Shown here one piece after another: positions 18,395 to 26,764 of a DNA stretch of 64,000 nt. The stretch comes from Cutibacterium granulosum (GTDB lineage: Bacteria > Actinomycetota > Actinomycetes > Propionibacteriales > Propionibacteriaceae): NCBI RefSeq assembly GCF_900186975.1, contig NZ_LT906441.1, positions 124,001-188,000 on the forward strand. The letters are read 5' to 3'. Under the pieces are notes generated by a model. That model saw only the letters and a list, made by a program, of their open reading frames with translations. It was not told where the DNA came from and searched no databases. Position 1 is the first letter of the stretch, and every line of letters starts with the position of its first letter. The position numbers and the translations under genes are program-made.

Positions 18395-19342
18395 TCACTT
18401 CACCGAGCCACTCATGAGCCCGGACACGAAGTACTTGCCCAGGGCGATGTAGACGATGAGGGTGGGCAACGACGCCACCAGCACACCTGCCATGATCTGC
18501 GGGTAGTTGGGGTTCTGGCCCGATGCCAGGGCGTTGAGCCCGAACGTCACCGGGCCATTGTTCTGGTTGGTGAGGAACAACGCGAAGATGAAGTCGTTCC
18601 ACGCACTCGTGAACTGCCAGATCAACGTCACGATGAACCCCGGAACCGACACCGGCAGCACAACCCTGTTGTACGTCGAGAAAGTGTTGGCTCCATCCAC
18701 CCGAGCCGCCTCGATGATCTCGGTGGGCACCACTGTCGCGTAGTAGTTGCGGAAGATCAGCGTGCAGATCGGGATGCCGTAGACGATGTGCACCAGGATC
18801 AACGTCGGGATACCTGCGAACCACGGAGCACTCGCCTGGACGTCGAGCATCATGCCGGACAGCGGGATCATGATCGCCTGGTAGGGGATGAACATTCCGA
18901 ACAGGAACAGCACGAAGATGACGTGCGATCCCGGGAACTTCCATTTCGCGAAGATGTAACCGTTGAGGGAGCCGAGGACTGCCGACAGCACGGCAGCGAC
19001 GACTGCCAGCACGAGGGAACGTCCCAACGCCGGGGCGAGGACGTGCCAAGCAGACTGCCAGCCCTCCACCGACCACGTCGAGGGCAGCTTCCAGGCCGTG
19101 GACTGGGAATACTCCGATGGTCGTTTGAAACTCGTCACCAGTAGTGCGTACAGCGGTGTGAGCACGAGCACAGAGAAGAAGACGAGCAGCACGTACCGCA
19201 GCCCGGTCCATGCTCGGTGCGCCGTGGTGGAGCTGCGTACCCTGCCCGGTCCGTGGTTTTTGTGTTTACCATGAGCCTTGCTGCTTGTGTGCCGGTCAGA
19301 CGCGGGACTGAGCGTCTCAGATTCCACAGCGGCGGTGTTCAT
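18395..19342 (-). CDS. Carbohydrate ABC transporter permease (MalG-like)
   Basis: This is the second inner-membrane subunit of a family-1 carbohydrate importer. The protein has 315 residues: a polar N-tail (about 1-45), six predicted helices, and the EAA loop EIIEAARVDGANTFSTYNRVVLP (near residue 200) that contacts the ATPase. ATG 19342 shares one base with the upstream permease stop, and GGGAGG precedes it. The open frame extends upstream but that stretch only overlaps the first permease. Confidence 0.92.
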   Translation of the reverse strand: MNTAAVESETLSPASDRHTSSKAHGKHKNHGPGRVRSSTTAHRAWTGLRYVLLVFFSVLVLTPLYALLVTSFKRPSEYSQSTAWKLPSTWSVEGWQSAWHVLAPALGRSLVLAVVAAVLSAVLGSLNGYIFAKWKFPGSHVIFVLFLFGMFIPYQAIMIPLSGMMLDVQASAPWFAGIPTLILVHIVYGIPICTLIFRNYYATVVPTEIIEAARVDGANTFSTYNRVVLPVSVPGFIVTLIWQFTSAWNDFIFALFLTNQNNGPVTFGLNALASGQNPNYPQIMAGVLVASLPTLIVYIALGKYFVSGLMSGSVK

Positions 19343-20238
19343 CAGCGTCCTCCCTTCTCGGTGCGGTTGGTGTAGACGAGGTACGGCACCACGACCACGG
19401 CGACGATGAGCAGCAGAAGCGTTGCATTGACGGCCGCCATCGTCGGGTTGTTGAGCTGGAACATCTGCACCCACATCAAGGTGGCGGGCACCTCGGTGGT
19501 GAACGAGCTCTGCCCGGCAATGGCGTAGATGAGATCGAACATCTTCATGGACATGTGGCCGACGATGATGAGTGCACTCAACGCGATCGGCGACAGCTGC
19601 GGAAAGAGTACGTGCCAGTACAGCTTGAACTCGCTGGCTCCATCGACGCGAGCCGCTTCACGCTGATCCTCCGAGATTCCCCGGAACCCGGCAAGGAACA
19701 AAGCCATGATGTAACCCGACAGCTGCCAGATGGCCGGGATCGCCATGGCCGCCATGTTGAACTTGCCGGCGGAGTACCACGTGGACTGCAGTCCGGGCAG
19801 TCCCATGATCTGGAACAACTGGTTGAGTCCGACTGCCTGATCCCCCTGGGCCGGCGAGAGCAGCCACCGCCAGATGACGCCGGCCGCCACGAATGACACT
19901 GCCATGGGGAAGAGGAAGATCGAGCGGAACAGCCCTTCCCCCGGTATTCCCTTCTCCAGGAGCAAGGCCCACAGCAGACCGAAGATCATCGTTCCCACGA
20001 CGAACACCACGGTGAGGACCAACAGGTTCCACAACGAGTGCAGGTAGCGATCATCGGACAACAGGGCAGCGTAGTTGCCCCAACCCCCTGGTGCCTTCAC
20101 CCGACCTGACCGCGTCGTCACTCGTGCGAGCGAGGTGGCGATGTTCTTGCCGATGAATCCATAGACGAAGACACCGACCAGAATGATCGATGGCAGAACG
20201 AACAGGAAACTGGGCAACCAACGTTTCACTCTTTGCAT
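19342..20238 (-). CDS. Carbohydrate ABC transporter permease (MalF/UgpA-like)
   Basis: This is the first inner-membrane subunit of the importer. It has 298 residues, six predicted helices, and the EAA loop ISEDQREAARVDGASEFKLYWHVLFP (near residue 215). I start at ATG 20238, where GAGGGGAAAGAG lies upstream; earlier in-frame codons lack a ribosome site. It is separated from the binding-protein gene by 370 bases that contain a strong hairpin, and it overlaps the next permease by one base. Confidence 0.92.
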   Translation of the reverse strand: MQRVKRWLPSFLFVLPSIILVGVFVYGFIGKNIATSLARVTTRSGRVKAPGGWGNYAALLSDDRYLHSLWNLLVLTVVFVVGTMIFGLLWALLLEKGIPGEGLFRSIFLFPMAVSFVAAGVIWRWLLSPAQGDQAVGLNQLFQIMGLPGLQSTWYSAGKFNMAAMAIPAIWQLSGYIMALFLAGFRGISEDQREAARVDGASEFKLYWHVLFPQLSPIALSALIIVGHMSMKMFDLIYAIAGQSSFTTEVPATLMWVQMFQLNNPTMAAVNATLLLLIVAVVVVPYLVYTNRTEKGGR

Positions 20239-20610
20239 TACACTCTTTCCCCTCGTGGACACCTGCGTCCACAACACATCACGGACCCTGCGAACGTCTT
20301 TGTTCGGGCACCCTGGACCGGCACCGTCATGGATCGGCAAAACCCGCACCAGCCAAGCCGGGCTGAGAACTCATCAGGTGGTGCCTCGAGGATGCCCGAG
20401 GCACCACCAACAGATCGATTCTCCCACTGCCCCGGTGACGAGGTCGCCAGAGCGTGAATCGCCACGGGATCCCGGTCGGTGGCTGGCAGGCAACCGTCAA
20501 CCACGAGGCTGGCCCGCAGATCGACTGGTTGCGGGGCGAAGACTCACCCATGTGTGACGAGTCCGCCTCACGTGGCCTGGCTCTTGCCTGAAGCTGTCCA
20601 GCGAGCAGAC
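20239..20610. other. Gap inside the sugar ABC operon
   Basis: There are 372 bases between the binding-protein stop and the first permease start. No gene is seen. The main element is the 12-bp hairpin at 20377-20408. Confidence 0.4.
20377..20408 (-). terminator. Strong hairpin between binding-protein and permease genes
   Basis: Bases 20377-20388 pair perfectly with 20397-20408 (12 bp, 8-nt loop). Placed after the solute-binding gene, it likely causes partial termination or protects the upstream mRNA, which would give the binding protein higher expression than the permeases. Confidence 0.6.
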
Positions 20611-21918
20611 TCACATGGCGTACTTGTCGTGCGCAGCCACCAGGGCCGAGACGAAGTTGTCGGTGTTCTTGTCCTGGTGGAACTTGCTCATCGCCGTGTT
20701 GATCTCTGAGCTCCAGGCCAGGGGAACGGCAGCCCCGTGGGCGATCGAGGAGACGATCTTCTTCTCCTTGAAATCCTTCATGGCCTTCTGCTGGTACGCG
20801 TTGAAACCATCTGGGGAGACGTCGGTACGAGCGGGGATCGATCCTTTGATCTGGTTGAAGGTGGACTGAGCGTCCTTGGAACCCACGAACCGCAGCCAGT
20901 CCTTGGTGGCCTCCGGATTCTTGGTGCCGGTGGGCAGGGTGAACGAGTCGGCCAGGAACCCGTAGACGTCCTCCTTGCCGGGCAGGGCGAAGGCGGTGTA
21001 GTCCTTGCCGAAGGTCTTGTTCCTGGAGTCGAACTCGGCCACCGCCCAGTCGCCCATGATGTTGTAGGCAGCGCTGCCGTCGGACACCATGTCGGTGGCA
21101 GCTGGCCAGTCGTCCCCGTCAGAGGCGGTGTTGGCGAAGCTCAGAGCCTTCTTGAAGTCCTCGATGGAGGCCTTGACCTCCGGGCTGCCCCAGTTGCCGT
21201 CCTTGGTGAACAGTGCCGAGTAGCCGTCGGCACCGAGGTTGGCCATGAGGATCGACTCGAACAACTCGGTCTGGGTCCACGTACCACCGATGGACAGCGG
21301 AGTGGCCACCCCGGAATCCTTGACCTTCTGCAGGTCGGCGAGCCAGCTCTTGACGTCGGACGGGGTGTCCTTGATGCCAGCCTTCTTCAGCGCCGCCGTG
21401 TTGGCCCACACGACGTTGGAGCGGTGGATGTCCACGGGCACGGAGTAGATGTGGCCGTCCACCGTGAGACGATCCAGAAGGGTCTTGGGGAGCACGGAGT
21501 CGCCACCCAGCTCCTTGATGAGGTCGTCGACCGGCTCGATCTGCTCGTTGTCGATGTAGTCGGTGAGCTCGGCACCAGCGTGTCCCTGGAAGGAGCCGGG
21601 CGGGTTGCCGTTCTGCAGGTCGGAGGCCAGCTTGGCCTTGGCGTTGGACCCGGATCCACCAGCAACCGCCAGGTTGACGAATGTGTCGTTCGGGTACTGC
21701 TTCTTGAACGACTTCTCCAGAGCGTCCAGGCCTTTCTTCTCCGATCCGTCGGCCCACCAGGTGAACACGCCCACCTCGCCGCCGGCACCGCCTGCCTTGG
21801 GGGACGACGCCACCTGATCCGACGACTTGTCGTCAGCACTCCCGTCGCCGTTGGAGCCGCAACCCGTCAGCAGAATGGCTGCCGCGGTAGCCAGTGCCCC
21901 GATCTTCTTACCGTTCAT
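20611..21918 (-). CDS. Carbohydrate ABC transporter solute-binding lipoprotein
   Basis: This extracytoplasmic sugar-binding lipoprotein belongs to the MalE/UgpB cluster (COG1653). It has 435 residues. The lipobox ILLTGC puts the lipidated Cys at 20 and is followed by a Gly/Ser/Asp spacer. The mature part begins GEVGVFTWWADGSEKKGLDALEKSF, as in glucose- or oligosaccharide-binding proteins (similar to the NgcE/GtsA group). The sugar is unknown. It is the first gene of a three-gene importer that has no ATPase, so a shared MsmK/MsiK-type ATPase elsewhere in the genome is expected. Confidence 0.92.
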   Translation of the reverse strand: MNGKKIGALATAAAILLTGCGSNGDGSADDKSSDQVASSPKAGGAGGEVGVFTWWADGSEKKGLDALEKSFKKQYPNDTFVNLAVAGGSGSNAKAKLASDLQNGNPPGSFQGHAGAELTDYIDNEQIEPVDDLIKELGGDSVLPKTLLDRLTVDGHIYSVPVDIHRSNVVWANTAALKKAGIKDTPSDVKSWLADLQKVKDSGVATPLSIGGTWTQTELFESILMANLGADGYSALFTKDGNWGSPEVKASIEDFKKALSFANTASDGDDWPAATDMVSDGSAAYNIMGDWAVAEFDSRNKTFGKDYTAFALPGKEDVYGFLADSFTLPTGTKNPEATKDWLRFVGSKDAQSTFNQIKGSIPARTDVSPDGFNAYQQKAMKDFKEKKIVSSIAHGAAVPLAWSSEINTAMSKFHQDKNTDNFVSALVAAHDKYAM

Positions 21919-22018
21919 CGTTACCTCACATCAGCAGTGGGACCGTCCTCATCGTGAGCATCCACGCACACGGACGGCCTCTGAACCCCTGCGTCCAGCA
22001 GATCAACTCTCGCAGAGC

Positions 22019-23029
22019 TCAATCCTTTTTGCAATGGTCCACAGCGCGGGTCCGAGAATGGGGAGTCACCCAGGCGTCTCGCCAGGTGCGCATCTGCTCG
22101 AACACCTCGGCGCGGACAGGCTCCTCGGACAGGACGAGGTCGTGCAGGCCACCGTCGATGCGTGCCACGGTGACGTGGGCACCCAGATGTACCGCTGCGC
22201 TGGCCAACCGCTCCACGTCCAGAACGGTGTCAACGTGCCGCATGTCCTCGTTCCAGGTCGTCGACAGGTCGCTGCGCGCCGACATGAGGCACAGCACCGG
22301 TACGTCGATGCTCAACCCGGCACGTACTCGCTCCTGCCCGGAGACGATGGCGGCGAGCCACCCAGCTCGTACCTTGAATGGCGCGTCCTGGGGATTCTTC
22401 AGCTCGGGAATGTCCCACTCTCCCCCATCGGCCCTGCGTATCGACCGGCCGAAGTTGTCGCGCTCGGAGTGTCTGATCACCGCATCGGGATCTGCCCGGC
22501 ACATGGTTCTGCTCGCGGCACTGATCATTGATCGGGTGATGGCCGACCCCTGCATGTCGAGCCACGGGGAATTGAGGATGAGCCCGTCGACGGTGTGTGG
22601 GTGTCGATCTGCCCACAGCGAGGCAATGAGGCCGCCGGTGGAGTGTCCCATGAGGGTCACGGAGTCATGATCGGCGAGGATGGCGCCCATCGCTGCGTCG
22701 ATCTCCTCGTCGTACTCGCCGAGGTCGTCGATCCAGCCAGAGCGCTGCCCCGCCACGATGTTGCGTCCGTACCGACGCAGGTCGAGAGCATGGAAGTCTG
22801 CACCCCATGACTCGACCTCAGCTGCCAGCTGGGCCTGGTGGAACAGATCGGACCAGCCATGGATGTACAGCACTGCACGCTGCTGCTGTGGCTGGGAGCA
22901 TCTGGCCACCATGGTGGCCGTCAGTTCACCGTCCGGATCACCGGGGACCTTGCGCGCATGGGGCAGACCCATGACGGCGCAGTGGAACCCCGGAACAACA
23001 CGATCCGGGTGCCAGTCCACAACGCTCAC
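22019..23029 (-). CDS. Alpha/beta hydrolase (lysophospholipase/esterase-like)
   Basis: This cytoplasmic serine hydrolase of the S33/Hydrolase_4 group has 336 residues. Seen in order: the oxyanion strand AVLYIHGWSDLFHQ (about 53-66), the nucleophile elbow LMGHSTGGLIAS (about 125-136), an Asp-containing strand VPVLCLMSARSDLS, and the catalytic His in DGGLHDLVLS. Monoacylglycerol lipases and lysophospholipases have this pattern. The substrate is unknown. It lies 100 bases upstream of the sugar-binding protein gene on the same strand. The start codon is GTG, and no good ribosome site is seen. Confidence 0.88.
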   Translation of the reverse strand: MSVVDWHPDRVVPGFHCAVMGLPHARKVPGDPDGELTATMVARCSQPQQQRAVLYIHGWSDLFHQAQLAAEVESWGADFHALDLRRYGRNIVAGQRSGWIDDLGEYDEEIDAAMGAILADHDSVTLMGHSTGGLIASLWADRHPHTVDGLILNSPWLDMQGSAITRSMISAASRTMCRADPDAVIRHSERDNFGRSIRRADGGEWDIPELKNPQDAPFKVRAGWLAAIVSGQERVRAGLSIDVPVLCLMSARSDLSTTWNEDMRHVDTVLDVERLASAAVHLGAHVTVARIDGGLHDLVLSEEPVRAEVFEQMRTWRDAWVTPHSRTRAVDHCKKD

Positions 23030-23062
23030 CCACTTGAAGGAATAGGTTCACCACAGTGAAAG

Positions 23063-23094
23063 AGCAGGGTTGGCCTTGTCGGGCCAACCGCTGC
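23063..23094. terminator. Hairpin between DUF3073 and the alpha/beta hydrolase gene
   Basis: GGTTGGCC (23068-23075) pairs with GGCCAACC (23082-23089). The flanking AGCAG/CTGCT extend the stem past one mismatch. It lies 27 bases past the DUF3073 stop. Confidence 0.55.
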
Positions 23095-23120
23095 TGAGCA
23101 CCAGTCATGGCTGGTTGAGT

Positions 23121-23324
23121 TCAGTCGTCCTCACCGTAGTGTGCGTACTTCTCGGCAAGATCGGCGTACTCGTCGGACAATCCGTCATCGTCGTGGTGAG
23201 TCTGTTCATGGGTTCGATCACCTCGAAGTTCTCTCTCCAAGGATTCCAGATCCATGTTCACCGAACGGTACTTCAGATCGCGAGCGACCTTGGTCTGTTT
23301 CGCCTTTGCACGGCCGCGCCCCAT
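23121..23324 (-). CDS. DUF3073 family protein
   Basis: This small, highly conserved actinobacterial protein of unknown function has 67 residues and begins with the family hallmark MGRGRAKAKQTKVARDLKY. The C-terminal half is acidic (HDDDGLSDEYADLAEKYA). GAGGGGG is placed about 10 nt before ATG 23324. It is commonly found next to purM, as here. Confidence 0.93.
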   Translation of the reverse strand: MGRGRAKAKQTKVARDLKYRSVNMDLESLERELRGDRTHEQTHHDDDGLSDEYADLAEKYAHYGEDD

Positions 23325-23457
23325 ATGGGTCGACCCCCTCGCTTGTCATCGCGGCATTGCCGCCGTAGGTCCTATTACTGTCGTGAGACACAGGCTACCG
23401 GAGGCGACGGGTCAGTGCCAAAGCACACCCCTCACCTGAGCGCAAAAGGTTGACGCA

Positions 23458-24525
23458 TCAGTCCATGGAATACCCACCGAGCAGCGAGACAGCAGGTACG
23501 TCGGAGCTCTCGCGGGAGGCCACGGTGCCGCATTGCCATGCGGTGAGGCCACGTCCTGCCAGGAACTCCAGGGCTTCGGGCACCTGATCGTCCGGCAGGG
23601 CGATGACCATTCCGACGCCCATGTTGAGGGTTTCCTCAATATCAGATTGTGAGACGGCTCCGACCTCCTGGACGAGCCGGAAGATCGGGGCCGGGGACCA
23701 GGTGGATCGTTCGATCGTGGCCGTCAGGTGGCTGGGCATGACGCGGGCCAGGTTGTTGGCCAGTCCGCCGCCGGTGACGTGGCACATGGCGTGCACCTCG
23801 CTGTGATGGGCCAGGGCGAGCAGGTCTGCGGCGTAGACGATCGTCGGTTCCAGGAGCTCCTCACCCACGGTGCGTCCCAGCTCGTCGACGTGACGGTCCA
23901 GCGTCCAGCCGGCCTGCTCCAGCAGGACGTGACGCACCAGGGAGTAGCCGTTGGAGTGCAGCCCCGAGGAGGCCACCGCGATGAGCGCGTCGCCCTCGGC
24001 AATACGCTCGGGGCCGAGGATCTCGTCGCGTTCCACGACACCTGTGGTGGCTCCAGCGACGTCGAACTCATCGGGAGCGAGCAACCCGGGATGTTCCGCG
24101 GTCTCTCCGCCGAGCAGGGCACATCCAGCCTTCTGACAGGCCTGGGCGATCCCCTTGACGACCGAGGCGATGACCTCGGGATCCACGTGGCCGCACGAGA
24201 TGTAGTCGGTGACGAACAGCGGCTCGGCGCCCACCACGACCAGGTCGTCGACGAGCATGCCCATGAGATCGAAACCAATGGTGTCGTAGACCTTCATCCG
24301 ACGGGCGATGTCCACCTTGGTGCCCACCCCGTCCGTCGAGGTGGCCAGCACCGGGTGTCGGTAGTCCTTGAACGCCGCGGCATCGAAGAAGCCGGCGAAT
24401 CCCCCCAGACCGCCCAGCACCTCGGGGCGCCTGGTACCAGCCACATGCTCCTTCATGAGCTCGACGGCGCGGTCACCTGCAGCGATGTCGACGCCGGCGC
24501 GGGCATACGCGGTTTCGTGGGTCAT
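23458..24525 (-). CDS. purM: Phosphoribosylformylglycinamidine cyclo-ligase
   Basis: PurM (AIR synthetase) closes the imidazole ring: FGAM + ATP gives AIR, step 5 of purine synthesis. The protein has 355 residues. It shows the N-terminal YARAGVDIAAGDRAVELMK, GGFAGFFD, the ATP-site segment STDGVGTKVDIA, VDDLVVVGAEPLFVTDYI and HVTGGGLANNLARV. The start is 6 nt after the purF stop, so purF-purM is one operon. Confidence 0.97.
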   Translation of the reverse strand: MTHETAYARAGVDIAAGDRAVELMKEHVAGTRRPEVLGGLGGFAGFFDAAAFKDYRHPVLATSTDGVGTKVDIARRMKVYDTIGFDLMGMLVDDLVVVGAEPLFVTDYISCGHVDPEVIASVVKGIAQACQKAGCALLGGETAEHPGLLAPDEFDVAGATTGVVERDEILGPERIAEGDALIAVASSGLHSNGYSLVRHVLLEQAGWTLDRHVDELGRTVGEELLEPTIVYAADLLALAHHSEVHAMCHVTGGGLANNLARVMPSHLTATIERSTWSPAPIFRLVQEVGAVSQSDIEETLNMGVGMVIALPDDQVPEALEFLAGRGLTAWQCGTVASRESSDVPAVSLLGGYSMD

Positions 24526-24531
24526 GACTGG

Positions 24532-26028
24532 TCAGTCCTCGTCTTTCGGGGTGGGCTGATGGGGGTCAAGGGTGGCGTCGGCGAGCATGGCCTGCGATCC
24601 CTTGGGGACGTCCACCGGATAGACGCCGTCGAAACAGGCCCGGCACAGCTCGTCGGGCTGCACGTGGGTGGCACGGGTGAGCCCGTCCAGGCTGATGTAG
24701 CTCAGGGAGTCCGCGCCGATGGACCGGCAGATCTCGTCAATGCTCAGGCCGGGGGCGATGAGTTCGGCCCGGGTGGCGAAATCGATGCCGTAGAAGCACG
24801 GCCACTGCACCGGCGGGGACGAGATGCGCACGTGCACCTCCTTGGCACCGGCCTCACGCAGCATGCGGATGAGCTGACGCTGGGTGTTGCCACGCACGAT
24901 CGAGTCGTCGACGACGACCAGGCGCTTGCCCGAGATGACGTCACGCAGCGGGTTGAGCTTGAGACGAATACCCAGGTTGCGCAGGGTCTGGGAGGGCTGG
25001 ATGAAGGTACGCCCGACGTAGTTGTTCTTCACCAGTCCCATGCCGTAGGGAATGCCCGACTCGTCGGCATACCCGATCGCCGCCGGCGTGCCCGATTCCG
25101 GCACCGGGATGACGAGGTCGGCGTCTGCCGGAGCCTCCTGGGCAAGGATCTTGCCCACCTTGACGCGCACGTTGTGCACCCGGCGCCCCGAGATGACCGT
25201 GTCGGGGCGAGCCAGGTAGACGTACTCGAAGATGCAGCCCTTGGGTCGGGCCTCGGCGAATCGCCGAGTGCGCAGCCCGGCCTCGTCGATCGTCACCATC
25301 TCGCCGGGTTCGATCTCACGCACGAAGGTGCCGCCGACAATGTCGATGGCTGCCGTCTCGGAGGCGACGACCCAGCCGTTCTGCAGACGCCCCAACACGA
25401 GCGGGCGGATGCCCTGGGGGTCGCGGGCGGCGTACAGGGTGTTGTCGTCCATGAGGACGAGGCTGAAGGCACCACGCAGCCTGGGCAACACCTGCGCGGC
25501 CACCTGCTCGACCGAACCGTCGTAGGTGGCCATGAGTGCCGTCACCAAGGAGGTGTCGTTGGAGGAGTCCATGCGCTCCTTGTGCGGGACGGTGCCCTCC
25601 GGATTGCGTTGGGCGATGAGCTGCTCGAGCTCATCGGCGTTGGTGAGATTGCCGTTGTGCGCCAGAGCCAGTCCACCGCCGTCTGGCATGGACCGGAACG
25701 TTGGCTGGGCATTGTCCCACACGCTCGAGCCGGTGGTGGAGTAGCGGGTGTGGCCAATGGCCAGGTGCCCCGCCAAGGAGTTCAGGGTCGCTTCGTCGAA
25801 CACCTGCGAGACCAACCCCATGTCTTTGAAGACCATGGTTCGTCTACCATCCGAGACCGCCATACCGGCAGATTCCTGCCCGCGGTGCTGCAGGGCGTAC
25901 ATGCCGAAGTAGACGAGTTTGGAAACGTCCTCACCGGGGGCGTAGATACCGATGACACCACACTCGTCCTGAGGGCCATGGTCGAAGGGATCGAGGTCTG
26001 CAGTGAGCCTTCCGTCAGCACGGTTCAC
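24532..26028 (-). CDS. purF: Amidophosphoribosyltransferase
   Basis: PurF makes phosphoribosylamine from PRPP and glutamine, the committed step of purine synthesis. The protein has 498 residues. It has a short propeptide-like leader and the class II glutaminase Cys23 in DECGVIGIY, so maturation by cleavage before Cys is expected. The PRPP loop is VVVDDSIVRGNTQR. The cysteines in KGCIFEY, WPCFYG and CRACFDG correspond to the [4Fe-4S] ligands of the Bacillus-type enzyme. Start GTG 26028 has no Shine-Dalgarno but has TAGGGT exactly 6 nt upstream, suggesting a leaderless transcript. The unusual repeat array lies directly upstream. Confidence 0.97.
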   Translation of the reverse strand: MNRADGRLTADLDPFDHGPQDECGVIGIYAPGEDVSKLVYFGMYALQHRGQESAGMAVSDGRRTMVFKDMGLVSQVFDEATLNSLAGHLAIGHTRYSTTGSSVWDNAQPTFRSMPDGGGLALAHNGNLTNADELEQLIAQRNPEGTVPHKERMDSSNDTSLVTALMATYDGSVEQVAAQVLPRLRGAFSLVLMDDNTLYAARDPQGIRPLVLGRLQNGWVVASETAAIDIVGGTFVREIEPGEMVTIDEAGLRTRRFAEARPKGCIFEYVYLARPDTVISGRRVHNVRVKVGKILAQEAPADADLVIPVPESGTPAAIGYADESGIPYGMGLVKNNYVGRTFIQPSQTLRNLGIRLKLNPLRDVISGKRLVVVDDSIVRGNTQRQLIRMLREAGAKEVHVRISSPPVQWPCFYGIDFATRAELIAPGLSIDEICRSIGADSLSYISLDGLTRATHVQPDELCRACFDGVYPVDVPKGSQAMLADATLDPHQPTPKDED

Positions 26029-26034
26029 CTGTCC

Positions 26035-26040
26035 ACCCTA
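26035..26040 (-). promoter_or_regulatory. -10 box of a probable leaderless purF promoter
   Basis: On the minus strand TAGGGT is followed by GGACAG and then GTG 26028. The spacing is the same 6 nt seen at purL, purD, pepN and others. Confidence 0.45.
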
Positions 26041-26220
26041 TCGCACCTGCACCATTCTCGCGCCGGTAGGCCGCGAGCCACCGATGAACAGCCACGACCG
26101 GGCCCGGCTCCGGATCAGCCCTGTCGGAAGTTGCCCGGCTCCGGAGCAGCCCCTGACTGGAGCAGTCTTGACTGAAGCAGCCCCTGCCTGGAACAACTGG
26201 ACACCACGAGGCAGAGGTTC

Positions 26221-26254
26221 GTGTGTCTGGCGACATTTTTGTCACCAGACACAC
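26221..26254 (-). terminator. Long hairpin containing one copy of the A-rich dyad motif
   Basis: GTGTGTCTGG (26221-26230) pairs with CCAGACACAC (26245-26254). After one mismatch, GACA (26232-26235) pairs with TGTC (26240-26243) around a T4 loop. It could terminate transcription coming from the MFS gene, or act as an operator, about 195 nt before the purF start. Confidence 0.5.
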
Positions 26255-26719
26255 GGCCGAGCCACACCTGTGATGATTCATGACATCCTGTGACAAAAAT
26301 CGTCACCCCACGGCCGTCTTGCACCGTAGCAGCGGTACAGGTCCTCGAACTGACAAAAATGTCAACTTGAAGTACCTCGGCACTGCAGCGACGACACAAG
26401 ACCCGTGATGAGAAAAATGTCAGCCCGAGAAGCCTCGACACACCACAGCAGCACAGAGCCCGTGGCGACAAAAATCGTCACCTCAGGACCACTGTCGCAC
26501 CCCCGGACCACTGTCGCACCCCGGGGCAGCCAGACCTCGGATCGGCCAGACAGGGCGCACCACGCCAACCCCCTACTCACGGGTTGACAAAAATGACGCC
26601 ACGCTCCAGCACGGACCACATGAGCGACGATGCAACACCTCAACCGACAAAAATGACACCAGACAGCGGGGCCAGGCACCACAGTGAGGAACCGAGGGAC
26701 CAGCTGACAAAAATCGTCA
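26221..26719. repeat. Array of eight A-rich dyad motifs at ~60-bp spacing
   Basis: The core is (T/C)GACAAAAAT(C)GTCA, a short dyad with an A-rich centre. Copies lie at 26231-26244 (inverted), 26291-26305, 26351-26364, 26409-26422, 26466-26480, 26585-26598, 26645-26658 and 26705-26719. Spacings are about 61, 59, 58, 58, 118, 60 and 61, so one position near 26530 is empty. The stretches between share weak similarity (GCAC... then AGCGACGA-like words), which suggests a decayed ~60-bp tandem repeat. At 26486-26523 a 19-bp sequence is duplicated in tandem. The array fills the space between the MFS stop and purF and contains no supportable gene. Confidence 0.85.
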
Positions 26720-26764
26720 CCCAACGCAGCCGGGCACGGGAGTGGCGCCTGCGCCCGAGGATGA

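Larger units (their letters stand above)
26029..26764. other. 736-bp purF upstream region
   Basis: No gene is supported, since antisense frames here carry the repeats out of phase. Nearest purF, at about 26100-26195, is a second imperfect repeat family in which GGCTCCGGA and GCAGCCCCTG words recur. Beyond it lie the dyad array and the long hairpin. Confidence 0.5.

Noticed and set aside
26221-26719. CRISPR array (regular spacing of a short repeat)
   Set aside because: The repeat is only 14-15 bp, is itself variable, the intervening ~45 bp are weakly similar to each other, one copy is inverted, and no cas gene is nearby.
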